Position numbers and translations under genes: made by a program
Notes under the pieces: model-generated
Database searches by the model: none
What the model saw: the letters and a program-made list of their open reading frames with translations, nothing else
What the model was told of the DNA's origin: nothing
NCBI GenBank assembly: GCA_038213005.1
Contig: JBBQTU010000103.1
Location: 1-14,309 of the forward strand
Direction: 5' to 3'
Source of the DNA: JBBQTU01 sp038213005
GTDB taxonomy: Bacteria; Planctomycetota; Phycisphaerae; Tepidisphaerales; Tepidisphaeraceae
Length of the DNA: 14,309 nucleotides
Shown here: piece after piece, positions 1 through 7,112 of the stretch
Layout: every line of letters starts with the position of its first letter
How positions within the stretch are numbered: position 1 is the stretch's first letter

Positions 1-1
1 T

Positions 2-42
2 TCCCGGAGTGCCGCGATCACTTGTATCGCAGCACCCCGGAA
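2..42 (-). terminator. Hairpin downstream of the Ig/ice-binding surface protein gene, candidate terminator
   Basis: Positions 4-18 and 26-40 form a 15-bp inverted repeat around a 7-nt loop. Two positions (8/36 and 13/31) mismatch in plus-strand RNA but become G-U wobbles in minus-strand RNA, and the flanking pair 3/41 behaves the same way. The structure therefore fits the transcript of the gene that ends at 75. The window edge cuts off what follows, so no U-tract can be seen; a terminator or a 3'-stabilising hairpin are both possible. Confidence 0.4.
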
Positions 43-74
43 TCGGCCGCTGTCTCATGCTGAAGAGCCGTCGC

Positions 75-3000
75 TTACACGGCGGGCACCGAAACGGTAC
101 TCCCGTTGATAGTAACCGAACCGGCACCGCCCGTACCGGCCAGAAGCCGGCCCTCTACCACGGACCCCGTGTTCACCGTGATGGTCACAGCGGCAAGAAT
201 ATTGCCCTTGAAGATAGTCGTCGTGTCGACGGTCGCCGAGCTCCCGACCTGCCAGAAGACATTGCTCGCCTTGGCGCCGTTGGTCAGGATCACCTGGGAC
301 GCAGGCCCCGTGGTAAGTGTGGACCCCATCTGGAAGATAAAGATCGCATTGGGATCCCCCTCGGCGTCCAGGGTCACGTTGTTGCTGGGGCCGGCACCTG
401 AAATCAATACCGAGGTTGAGTTCGTGTACAGCCCCGGGGTGAAGGTCAGCCCGCCCATGTTGCCAGGCAGGGATACAGGAGTAACCGAACGGCTCACGGC
501 ATCGTTATACGCGGCCAACAGGGCTGCCTGGGCGTCGATGATAGCTTGATCATTGACGTGGATGTTCCCGGTCAGATCTGATGGCAGAACTCCCTGCGAA
601 GTTCCCGGATGCAGCCCCACATCTCCGTCGATGTGGACGATACCGGTAGTGCTGATCGCAGCGGTGGCCATCACCGCGAAGGCGCCGGCCGCCCCGAGGT
701 TGATGGAGGCTTGCGCGATCTGTGTTCCGGTCGTAAATGTCCAACCGAAATTGCCGACCATGGCGTTGCCAGCCAAGTCCTTGACCCCGCTGGTTATGGT
801 CGCCGCAAACGTGGTACTGGGGGCAAAATAGCCCGTTGGCGTGAAGGTGATGGTGTTACTTGGTGCATCATACAGCACCGCCCCCGCAACAGGATTGTTG
901 GCCGGATCTCTTACGGTGAAGTTTCCGGTGAGGGTCAGAGGGTCCATCGGCTCACTGAAGGTCGCGGCAACCGTGTGATTGATCGCCACGTTGGTCTTTC
1001 CGTTGATGGGGCTGATGGAGGTGACGGTCGGGGCGATGGTGTCCAGCGCCGCGGCGGTCGTAAACGACCAGACAAAATTGCTCGCGATGGCGTTGCCCGC
1101 CAGGTCCTTGACCCCGGTGGTCACGGTGACGGTATAGGTGGTGCCGTCCGCCAAGGGGGCGTCGGGCGTGAAGGTCATTGTGTTGCCCGCGTAAGCCACA
1201 GTCCCGCTGATCAGGACAAGGGCGGGGTCTGTCACGGTCACGTTGCCGGCGATGGTCGTGGTGGAGTCCATGGCCTCGCTGAAGGTAGCGGCAATCGTTG
1301 TGTTCGCGGGGACGTTGGCCGCATCAGTTGCCGGGCTCGTGGAAACCACGGTCGGGGCAGTGGTGTCCAGCGCCGCAGCAGTCGTAAACGACCAGACGAA
1401 GTTGCCAGCCATGGCGTTACCCGCCAGATCCTTGACTCCGGTGGTCACTGTGACGGTATACGTGGTGCCGTCCGCCAGGGGGGCATCGGGCGTGAAGGTC
1501 ATCGTGTTGCCCGCATAAGCCACAGTCCCGCTGATCAGGACAAGGGCGGGATCTGTTACCGTCACGTTGCTGGCGATGGTCGTGGTGGGGTCCATGGCCT
1601 CGCTGAAGGTGGCGGCGATAGGTGTGTTCGCGGCGACGCTCGTTGCATCATTTGCCGGGTTCGTGGAAGTCACGGTCGGGGCGATGGTGTCCGCGGTCGT
1701 AAACGACCAGACGAAGTTGCTCGCCATGGCGTTACCCGCAAGATCTTTGACCCCGGTGGTCACGGTGACGGTATACATGGTGCCGTCCGCCAAGGGGAAA
1801 TCGGGCGTGAAGGTCATGGTGTTGCCGGCGTAAGCGACGGTGCCGTTGAACATGGCAAGGGAGGGATCTGTCACGGTCACATTGCCGGCGATGGTCGTGG
1901 TGGGGTCCATGGCCTCGCTGAAGGTGGCGGCGATAGGTGTGTTCGCGGCGACGCTCGTTGCATCATTTGCCGGGTTCGTGGAAATCACGGTTGGGGCGAT
2001 GGTGTCCAGCTCGGCGGCGGTCGTAAACGACCAGACGAAGTTGCTCGCCATGGCGTTACCCGCAAGATCTTTGACCCCGGTGCTCACGGTGACGGTATAA
2101 GTGGTGCCGGATGCCAGGGGAAAATCGGGCGTGAAAGTCATGGTGTTGCCGGCGGAAGTCACGGTGCCGTTGAACATGGCAAGGGAGGGATCCGTCACGG
2201 TCACATTGCCGGCGATGGTTGTGGTGGGGGCCATGGCCTCGCTGAAGGTGGCGGCAATAGGTGTGTTCGCGGCGACGCTTGTTGCATCATTTGCCGGGTT
2301 CGTGGAGATCACGGTCGGGGCGATGGTGTCCAACTCGGCGGCGGTCGTAAACGACCAGACGAAGTTGCTGTCCATGGCGTTACCCGCCATATCCTTAACC
2401 CCGGTGCCCACGGTGACGTAATAGGTGGTGGCGGATGCCAGAGGGGCATCAGGTGTGAAGGTCATGGTGTTGCCCGCGGAAGTCACGGTCCCGCTGATAA
2501 GGACAAAGGCGAGATCTGTCACGAACACATTGCCGGCGGTGGCCGTGGTGGGGTCCATGGCCTCGCTGAAGGTGGCGGCGATAATTGTGTTCGCCGCGAC
2601 GCTCCCCGCATCAGTTACCGGGTCTGTAGAAATCACCGTCGGGGCGGTGATGTCCAGCGTTTCGAAGTTTATGATCGTGACTTGTTCAGGCTGGCGGAAA
2701 GCGTTGTTGTCCGCATTCAGGAGCGTGTCAAACTGCGGGCCGCCGTCGAAAAGCACTTTTTTATAAAACACGGCGCGATTGCCGCTCTCACCGGCCACGC
2801 CGACTTGGAGAGTGTCGTCGGACTCCCCCAACGAGATCGAAACTGGCCCGCGAAAGCGGGTAGCTTTGCCCAAGGGGTCGCCGTGGGTATCGATCTGAAC
2901 GAGGTCACGGCCGTGCCCGGTTTGCACGTTCACGGCGCGCTGGAAGATCGAGTCGTCGATCGTGATCGTATTTGATTCCTCTCCAGTGGTGATGAAAGTC

Positions 3001-3533
3001 TTCCCCTGAACTTGCACCGACTGCAGGGCAACGTTCCCTCCGTTGGTCCACGGCTCGATCCTCAGATCCCCGCCGATGGTGGTATCTGTAAGCCTGGTGA
3101 TGGGCCGGCTGAACACCTGCAGAGTTTGTGCAATATGCACGCTGTTGAGCGTAAGGCGTCGCTGGCCGCGTACTACAACGTTGCCCGGAAGGCTCACGTT
3201 ATTCATGGCCACCTTGTCGCGGCCGGCCCCCATGCGGATCTCGACGCTACCTGTTATGCCGCTGAAGACCACTGGTGCGGCCGCGTCGTTAATGGCGGTG
3301 CCTCTGACTCCGGAAATGCGCACCTGATCGGGGCTCAGCCCGGCCTGATCGATGACAATGAAGTTCGCTGCCACGTCACCCACGATCATCAGGTTCCCAC
3401 CCGATACAGCCGCAAACACGGTCCCGGATAGCAATTGCCGTGGTTCGAGGGCTTCAAGCGAGGGACGTGCCGGACGCTTGATGTTGTTCGTTGACGATCC
3501 TGTGGATCCCGTGTGGCGCAGTACTGGTCTCAT
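75..3533 (-). CDS. LEPR-motif surface protein with six Ig-like repeats and a C-terminal ice-binding-like (DUF3494) domain
   Basis: This gene encodes 1152 residues. Residues 26-37 read LEALEPRQLLSG, the planctomycete LEPRxLLS motif found near the N-terminus of many large extracellular repeat proteins. Residues 38-292 are Gly/Asn/Thr-rich short strands resembling a beta-helix and are shared with the neighbouring paralogue. Residues 295-935 hold six repeats of about 105 residues with the SbsA/Big_5 Ig-like signature (AATFSEAMDPTT, then TFTPD, then GVKDLAGNAM and FVWSFTT). Residues 945-1145 match the DUF3494 ice-binding fold (IDGDVGLHPG, TPGLYT, FWQVGSSATV, TIFKGNILA). I see no classical signal peptide or C-terminal anchor. 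The start is supported by AGGAG at 3540-3544, six bases upstream. The likely role is adhesion or surface interaction; true ice binding is only inferred, because many DUF3494 proteins have no demonstrated activity. It is probably transcribed apart from the upstream paralogue because a terminator lies between them. Confidence 0.9.
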   Translation of the reverse strand: MRPVLRHTGSTGSSTNNIKRPARPSLEALEPRQLLSGTVFAAVSGGNLMIVGDVAANFIVIDQAGLSPDQVRISGVRGTAINDAAAPVVFSGITGSVEIRMGAGRDKVAMNNVSLPGNVVVRGQRRLTLNSVHIAQTLQVFSRPITRLTDTTIGGDLRIEPWTNGGNVALQSVQVQGKTFITTGEESNTITIDDSIFQRAVNVQTGHGRDLVQIDTHGDPLGKATRFRGPVSISLGESDDTLQVGVAGESGNRAVFYKKVLFDGGPQFDTLLNADNNAFRQPEQVTIINFETLDITAPTVISTDPVTDAGSVAANTIIAATFSEAMDPTTATAGNVFVTDLAFVLISGTVTSAGNTMTFTPDAPLASATTYYVTVGTGVKDMAGNAMDSNFVWSFTTAAELDTIAPTVISTNPANDATSVAANTPIAATFSEAMAPTTTIAGNVTVTDPSLAMFNGTVTSAGNTMTFTPDFPLASGTTYTVTVSTGVKDLAGNAMASNFVWSFTTAAELDTIAPTVISTNPANDATSVAANTPIAATFSEAMDPTTTIAGNVTVTDPSLAMFNGTVAYAGNTMTFTPDFPLADGTMYTVTVTTGVKDLAGNAMASNFVWSFTTADTIAPTVTSTNPANDATSVAANTPIAATFSEAMDPTTTIASNVTVTDPALVLISGTVAYAGNTMTFTPDAPLADGTTYTVTVTTGVKDLAGNAMAGNFVWSFTTAAALDTTAPTVVSTSPATDAANVPANTTIAATFSEAMDSTTTIAGNVTVTDPALVLISGTVAYAGNTMTFTPDAPLADGTTYTVTVTTGVKDLAGNAIASNFVWSFTTAAALDTIAPTVTSISPINGKTNVAINHTVAATFSEPMDPLTLTGNFTVRDPANNPVAGAVLYDAPSNTITFTPTGYFAPSTTFAATITSGVKDLAGNAMVGNFGWTFTTGTQIAQASINLGAAGAFAVMATAAISTTGIVHIDGDVGLHPGTSQGVLPSDLTGNIHVNDQAIIDAQAALLAAYNDAVSRSVTPVSLPGNMGGLTFTPGLYTNSTSVLISGAGPSNNVTLDAEGDPNAIFIFQMGSTLTTGPASQVILTNGAKASNVFWQVGSSATVDTTTIFKGNILAAVTITVNTGSVVEGRLLAGTGGAGSVTINGSTVSVPAV
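729..2651 (-). repeat. Six tandem Ig-like coding repeats, about 310-325 bp each
   Basis: This is the DNA encoding residues 295-935 of the surface protein. Units two to five are very similar at base level; the stretch beginning gtcgtaaacgaccagac recurs near 1058, 1382, 1696, 2024 and 2345. By my count, protein repeats two and three differ at only about six of roughly 102 residues, whereas the first and especially the last repeat are more diverged. That pattern suggests recent tandem amplification or gene conversion in the middle of the array. Copy number could vary between strains or be miscounted in assembly. Confidence 0.85.
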
Positions 3534-3572
3534 GCGAGGCTCCTATGTATGGACATTCGCAGCCGAATGTCC
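3534..3572 (-). promoter_or_regulatory. 5' leader hairpin and ribosome binding site of the long surface-protein gene
   Basis: Positions 3551-3559 and 3564-3572 are a perfect 9-bp inverted repeat (GGACATTCG / CGAATGTCC) with a 4-nt loop. It sits 17 bases before the ATG and just ahead of the Shine-Dalgarno sequence AGGAG (3540-3544). A recognisable relative of the element occupies the same place before the paralogue (5407-5428). It could be an operator or an RNA element that modulates translation or stability. Confidence 0.5.
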
Positions 3573-3606
3573 TTGGCCAGGCCGTGAACGCCACGCCCCG
3601 AGACCC

Positions 3607-3652
3607 AAAAAAAACGACGTGGCCCAAAACCCAAAGGTCTTCAGCCACGTCG
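3607..3652 (-). terminator. Intrinsic terminator (or attenuator) between the two surface-protein genes
   Basis: Read on the minus strand, CGACGTGGC (3652-3644) pairs perfectly with GCCACGTCG (3623-3615). Inside, AAGACC pairs with GGTTTT around a TTTG tetraloop, with one G-U pair and a 2x2 internal loop. Eight T residues follow directly (3614-3607). This is a textbook rho-independent terminator for minus-strand transcription. It lies 205 bases after the stop of the upstream gene and 73 bases before the start of the downstream one, so it either ends the upstream transcript or acts as an attenuator in the downstream leader. Confidence 0.8.
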
Positions 3653-3750
3653 GTTTACTATATAACGGGTCTCCCAAACATCTGGGCTGCCCTTTATCCA
3701 GTCATCCAACTCAGGGCCTGAACCGAGTTCTCGGGCTCCATGCTTGAATG

Positions 3751-3778
3751 ACTATAGGCCCACCTGCGCGGAAAGCAA
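3751..3778 (-). promoter_or_regulatory. Candidate promoter ahead of the long surface-protein gene
   Basis: On the minus strand, TTGCTT (3778-3773), a 16-base spacer and TATAGT (3756-3751) resemble a housekeeping sigma-factor promoter, with a good -10 and a weak -35. A second A/T-rich -10-like stretch, TATATAGT, lies at 3664-3657. If the first is used, the transcript has a leader of about 210 bases that contains the hairpin plus U8 element. This rests on sequence resemblance only. Confidence 0.28.
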
Positions 3779-3813
3779 GCAAATTTTTATAGCAATTGCT
3801 CAGTCCGGTTGCC

Positions 3814-3853
3814 ATCGCGACCCGACTCGCCGGGATCGGGGCCTCCACGCGAT
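3814..3853 (-). terminator. Weak nested hairpin just after the stop codon of the shorter surface-protein gene
   Basis: ATCGCG (3814-3819) pairs with CGCGAT (3848-3853). Inside it CCCGA (3821-3825) pairs with TCGGG (3836-3840). No T-run follows on the minus strand, so if it matters it is more likely a 3'-end stabiliser than a terminator. The strong terminator further on is the better candidate for ending the transcript. Confidence 0.25.
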
Positions 3854-3856
3854 CAC

Positions 3857-5392
3857 TTACGCGACGGGCAACAAGACCCTGCTCGCGTTAACAGTCACCG
3901 AGCCGTTTGAGTTCGACCCGCCCAGCAACCGGCCCCTTACAACGGACCCGGTGTTAACCGTGATCGACACAGCGGCAAGGATATTGCCCTTGAAGATCGT
4001 CGTTGTGCCCAAGGTGGCTGAAGTCCCGACCTGCCAGAAGATATTGCTGGCCTGGGCCCCGCCCGCCAGGATCACTTGGGCGCCCGGCCCTGTGGTAAGT
4101 GTGGAGCCCATCTTAAAGATGAAGATCGCGTTGGGGTCGCCCTGGGCGTCTAAAGTGACGTTGTTGCCCGGCCCCGAACCTTGGATCAACACCGAGGTCG
4201 AGTTCGTGTACAGCCCCGGGGTAAGAGTCAGCCCGCCCAGGTTGCCGGGCAGGCTTATGGAATTGACCGAACGGCTTACCGCATCGTTGTATGCCGCCAG
4301 CAGATCAGCCTGAGCCGCCACGATCGTCGGATCATCGACGTGGATGGTCCCGTTCACCTGTGCCGGTGGGATGCCCTGCGAACTGCCCGGATTCAGCCCC
4401 ACATCGCCGTTAATCTGGGTGGTGCCAGTGCTGTTGATCGAGGCGGTCGCCATCACCGCAAAGGCCGCGGCCGCCCCAAGGTTGATGGGCATTTGCGCCA
4501 GGTAGTTGGGTTCGAAGTTCACGATCCCAACTCGCAAAGGCCGGCTGAAAACGGTGTTGTTCGCCTTGGCCAGCGTGTCAAAGCCCACTCCCCCGTCCAG
4601 ATTCACGCTCCTGGCAAACACAGCGTGGTTCCCGGCCTGGCCCGTCACGCCGAGCTGGAGAATGTCCCTGTTGGCCCCCAGCAGGACCGACACCGGGCCG
4701 TGGAATTCGGTGGGCGACCCCATAGCGTCTCCGTGGCCTTCGATCTGAACGATGTCATTGCCCAGCAACGTTTGCAGCCCCACAGAGCCCTGGAAATTCG
4801 AGTCGTCGATGGTGAACGTATCGGACGCGATCCCACCGACAATGCGGGTGTTCCCCTGGACGTTCACCGCTTGCAGAGCGACATTCCCGCCGCCAGAGGC
4901 CGACAGGATCGTCAGGTCCGTGCCGACGGTGGTATCGGTGAGCCTGGTGTTGTTCTCACTGGAGATATTCAACAATTGTCCGACATGCACGTTAGTGAGC
5001 GTGAGACGTTGCTGCCCCTTGACCAGAAGGTTGCCTGGGAGGCTCAGGTTGTTCATGGCCACCTTGTCAACGCCGTCTCCCATCGCGATCTTGACGCGGC
5101 CGGTCACGCCGTTTATGACGACTGGAGTGACCTGCGAGTTGATGGCGGTGCCACTGACTCCGGAGATGCGGACCTGCCCGGCGCTAAGTCCCGCTTGATC
5201 CAGAACGATGGTGTTGTCCGCCGCATCGCCCAGGATGATCAGGTTGCCAGCCGTTACAGATGCAACGACGTTCCCGGAGAGCAATTGCCGGGCTTCGAGG
5301 CCTTCCAGCGTTGGACCTGCCGAGGCCTTCTCGCGGTTGATGTTCTTCGCCGACGCTTGACTTGATCCCGTGTGTCGCGGTGTACGCTTCAT
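3857..5392 (-). CDS. LEPR-type surface protein with a C-terminal ice-binding-like (DUF3494) domain, short paralogue
   Basis: This gene encodes 511 residues from the ATG at 5392. The reading frame stays open much further upstream, but only antisense to sucC. The chosen start aligns with that of the paralogue, and a GGGGG-containing ribosome binding site sits at 5397-5401. Residues 29-40 read LEGLEARQLLSG, a LEPRxLLS-type motif with Ala in place of Pro. Residues 41-293 match the paralogue's beta-rich region, including KVAMNN, LSLPGN, RLTDTT and TIDDS. The frame then passes straight into the DUF3494 domain (about 303-510: INGDVGLNPG, TPGLYT, FWQVGTSATL, TIFKGNILA). The six Ig repeats of the sister protein are absent. 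No signal peptide is obvious. The role is probably surface interaction; ice binding is possible but unproven. Confidence 0.9.
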   Translation of the reverse strand: MKRTPRHTGSSQASAKNINREKASAGPTLEGLEARQLLSGNVVASVTAGNLIILGDAADNTIVLDQAGLSAGQVRISGVSGTAINSQVTPVVINGVTGRVKIAMGDGVDKVAMNNLSLPGNLLVKGQQRLTLTNVHVGQLLNISSENNTRLTDTTVGTDLTILSASGGGNVALQAVNVQGNTRIVGGIASDTFTIDDSNFQGSVGLQTLLGNDIVQIEGHGDAMGSPTEFHGPVSVLLGANRDILQLGVTGQAGNHAVFARSVNLDGGVGFDTLAKANNTVFSRPLRVGIVNFEPNYLAQMPINLGAAAAFAVMATASINSTGTTQINGDVGLNPGSSQGIPPAQVNGTIHVDDPTIVAAQADLLAAYNDAVSRSVNSISLPGNLGGLTLTPGLYTNSTSVLIQGSGPGNNVTLDAQGDPNAIFIFKMGSTLTTGPGAQVILAGGAQASNIFWQVGTSATLGTTTIFKGNILAAVSITVNTGSVVRGRLLGGSNSNGSVTVNASRVLLPVA

Positions 5393-5428
5393 GGTTCCCC
5401 CTTTATGGATGTTCTTAGTCGAATGTCC
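5393..5428 (-). promoter_or_regulatory. 5' leader of the short surface-protein gene, related to that of its paralogue
   Basis: On the minus strand 5428-5407 reads GGACATTCG, then ACTAAG, then AACATCC. This matches the leader hairpin of the long paralogue at the same distance from the start codon, although the right arm has drifted so only part of the stem remains. Positions 5397-5401 give a GGGGG ribosome binding site. Between here and about 5550 I see no convincing promoter for this gene. Confidence 0.4.
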
Positions 5429-5553
5429 TGGAGGACCATAGGCGTGCGGGCAAGAAAGGCGAGCAGGCTCTGCTGATGGCGAGCAGACGCCCCAGTTCCG
5501 TACGTCGCATTCTGCCCTCCCCGGGGCATCGAACATTTCATCGCATCTGCGGG

Positions 5554-5582
5554 ATGACCGACGCTGAAGCCGTTGGTATAAA
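5554..5582 (+). promoter_or_regulatory. Candidate sucC promoter
   Basis: ATGACC (5554-5559), a 17-base spacer and TATAAA (5577-5582) resemble a housekeeping sigma-factor promoter. The transcript would start near 5590, giving a leader of about 100 bases before the sucC ATG. The spacing is ideal and the -10 is good (5 of 6), while the -35 is moderate (4 of 6). Confidence 0.45.
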
Positions 5583-5689
5583 TGCCATCCAGACGCGACA
5601 TTGGCTCGCCGTGCCAGCCACTCGCGAATTTCCGGCAGGTGTCGAAGAACGAGCGGTTGTTTTTGAAAACAAAACGAGGGTTCACTCGC

Positions 5690-6862
5690 ATGAAAGTTCA
5701 TGAGTATCAGGCCCGGCAACTTCTCTCTGATGCCGGCATCGCGTTTCTTCCCTCGGTCGTCGCCCGCTCCGCCGACGAAGCCGCCGCAGGCTACACGCAG
5801 CTCGGCTCGCCCGTCGCCGTCGTCAAGGCCCAGGTCTACGCCGGCGGCCGAGGCAAAGCCGGTTTCGTCCGCATCGTGAAGTCCGCCGACGAAGCCCGCG
5901 CCGCCGCCGAATTCATGCTCAGCCATCGCATGACCTCCCCCCAGACGCCCCCCGAAGGAATCCCCGTGCAGGTCCTGATGGTCACCCCGGCCGTCGACAT
6001 CGCACACGAGTACTACCTCGGCGTCACCCTCGACCGTGGCCGCGGCTGCACCACCCTCATCGCGTCGGCCGAGGGCGGCGTTGAGATCGAGCAGGTCGCC
6101 GCCACTCATCCCGACAAGGTCCTCAAAGAACCCACCCATCCCCTGATGGGCATCCAGCCCTATCAGGCCCGCGAGATCGCCCGTCAACTCGGCTTCACCG
6201 AAAAACGCGCCGCAGAAGCCGCCAGCCTGATCCTCGCCCTCGGCCGCGCCTTCGTCCGATACGATGCCTCGCTGGCTGAGATCAATCCGCTGGTCGTCAC
6301 AAAAGACGGCCGCCTCCTCGCCCTCGACGCCAAGATGACGTTCGACGACAACGCCCTGTTCCGCCACAAAGACGTCGCCGCCATGGCCGACACCTCACAG
6401 GAAAACCCGCTGGACGTTCGCGCTAGCGCCGCCCAACTGAACTACATCGCCCTTGACGGCACGATCGGCTGTCTCGTCAACGGTGCCGGCCTGGCCATGG
6501 CGACGATGGACATCATCAAGCTCCACGGCGCTGAGCCGGCCAACTTCCTGGACGTCGGCGGCTCGGTAACCCCCGAAGGCGCCATCGAAGCCTTCCGCAT
6601 CATTCTGTCCGACAAGAAGGTCAAAGGCGTGATGGTCAACATCTTCGGCGGCATCGCCAAGTGTGACGTCATCGCCGCAGCCCTCGTCGCCGCCGGCCGC
6701 GAACTGAAATTCAAAATCCCCGTGGTCGTGCGCCTGGAAGGCACCAACGTCGAAAAGGCCCGGCAGATACTCGCCGACTCTCACGCCGAGCTGCCGACCC
6801 TGATCGTCGCCAGCGACCTGACCGACGCCGCCCAGAAAGTCGTCGCCGCCGTCGCCGCATAG
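5690..6862 (+). CDS. sucC: Succinate-CoA ligase [ADP- or GDP-forming] subunit beta
   Basis: The beta subunit of succinyl-CoA synthetase works with the alpha subunit (SucD) in the TCA cycle, converting succinyl-CoA, phosphate and NDP to succinate, CoA and NTP in the cytoplasm. The 390-residue product has the family length (E. coli has 388). It starts with MKVHEYQARQLL, the conserved N-terminus. The ATP-grasp nucleotide site is visible as K46 and GGRGKAG (52-58). The Mg2+ ligands are in AEINP (E197, N199) and LALDAK (D213). The C-terminal ligase/CoA-binding half has CLVNGAGLAMATMDI (261-275), NFLDVGG and VNIFGG (316-321). The ATG at 5690 is chosen over an upstream in-frame ATG at 5582 because it matches family starts and has GAGGG nine bases upstream. 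No sucD lies downstream or anywhere in the window, which is unusual because the pair is normally adjacent. Confidence 0.97.
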   Translation: MKVHEYQARQLLSDAGIAFLPSVVARSADEAAAGYTQLGSPVAVVKAQVYAGGRGKAGFVRIVKSADEARAAAEFMLSHRMTSPQTPPEGIPVQVLMVTPAVDIAHEYYLGVTLDRGRGCTTLIASAEGGVEIEQVAATHPDKVLKEPTHPLMGIQPYQAREIARQLGFTEKRAAEAASLILALGRAFVRYDASLAEINPLVVTKDGRLLALDAKMTFDDNALFRHKDVAAMADTSQENPLDVRASAAQLNYIALDGTIGCLVNGAGLAMATMDIIKLHGAEPANFLDVGGSVTPEGAIEAFRIILSDKKVKGVMVNIFGGIAKCDVIAAALVAAGRELKFKIPVVVRLEGTNVEKARQILADSHAELPTLIVASDLTDAAQKVVAAVAA

Positions 6863-6949
6863 CCGCGGTGAGTGACCGCAGTAGAATTGCAGCGCATCAC
6901 TCGATGCCAAAGTGTAAGCTAGTGTGCTGCGGCCGAAGCACATCAACAT

Positions 6950-7033
6950 GGGTGGCATGCTCAGGCCGGTACTCCGGAAGGCATGGGGCGGACCTCATGG
7001 CCATCTCGGAGTACCGATCTGGCCATGGCACCC
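6950..7033. repeat. Large imperfect palindrome downstream of sucC
   Basis: The outer arms GGGTGGCATG (6950-6959) and CATGGCACCC (7024-7033) pair at 9 of 10 positions. The inner arms CGGTACTCCG (6967-6976) and CGGAGTACCG (7007-7016) pair perfectly over 10 bp. Short CAG/CTG pairing lies between them, and a small ATGGGG / CCTCAT hairpin at the tip uses a G-U pair in plus-strand RNA. It could fold as an 84-nt hairpin. It is probably an intergenic repeat unit or a sucC 3'-end structure; no T-run follows directly. A smaller GCGGT / ACCGC hairpin (6865-6879) lies right after the sucC stop. Confidence 0.6.
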
Positions 7034-7043
7034 CGATTTTAAG

Positions 7044-7074
7044 TTGGCATCAGTGCGACACAGTACACTAGAAT
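7044..7074 (+). promoter_or_regulatory. Candidate promoter of the small membrane-protein gene
   Basis: TTGGCA (7044-7049) and TAGAAT (7069-7074) are good -35 and -10 hexamers, but the 19-base spacer is long. An alternative -10, TACACT (7064-7069), gives a spacer that is too short. A transcript would begin at about 7081, inside the left arm of the hairpin that follows. Confidence 0.3.
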
Positions 7075-7112
7075 GGCATGGTCGGTTTGGCGCTCCAAGG
7101 TGACCATGCCAT
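7073..7112 (+). promoter_or_regulatory. Strong stem-loop immediately upstream of the ribosome binding site
   Basis: ATGGCATGGTC (7073-7083) and GACCATGCCAT (7102-7112) are an 11-bp perfect inverted repeat. Inside it TTGG (7087-7090) pairs with CCAA (7095-7098) around CGCT. The structure ends two bases before the GAGAGGAG ribosome binding site (7115-7122). It may be an operator or a 5'-UTR structure, or a further copy of a TGGCATG-type palindromic repeat like the arms at 6950-7033. Confidence 0.55.

Noticed and set aside
729..2651. Possible CRISPR array
   Set aside because: The repeats are about 310-325 bp, coding and in frame, with no short repeats separated by unique spacers. No cas genes are present.
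609..2975. Plus-strand open frame of 788 codons across the Ig array
   Set aside because: It is antisense to the six repeats and simply mirrors them in Gly/His/Arg/Asp-rich repeats. The opposite frame has clear Ig-like and DUF3494 signatures.
5389..5691. Minus-strand frame of 100 residues between the short surface-protein gene and sucC
   Set aside because: It has no start signal or recognisable motif, and covers the likely sucC promoter and ribosome binding site.
5690..5725. ARQLLS near the SucC N-terminus, resembling the LEPRxLLS motif of the neighbours
   Set aside because: HEYQARQLL is the normal conserved start of SucC, so the resemblance is chance.
5393..6367. Upstream extension of the short surface-protein frame to 6367
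   Set aside because: The extra residues are antisense to sucC and low in complexity. The start at 5392 aligns with the paralogue and has a ribosome binding site.
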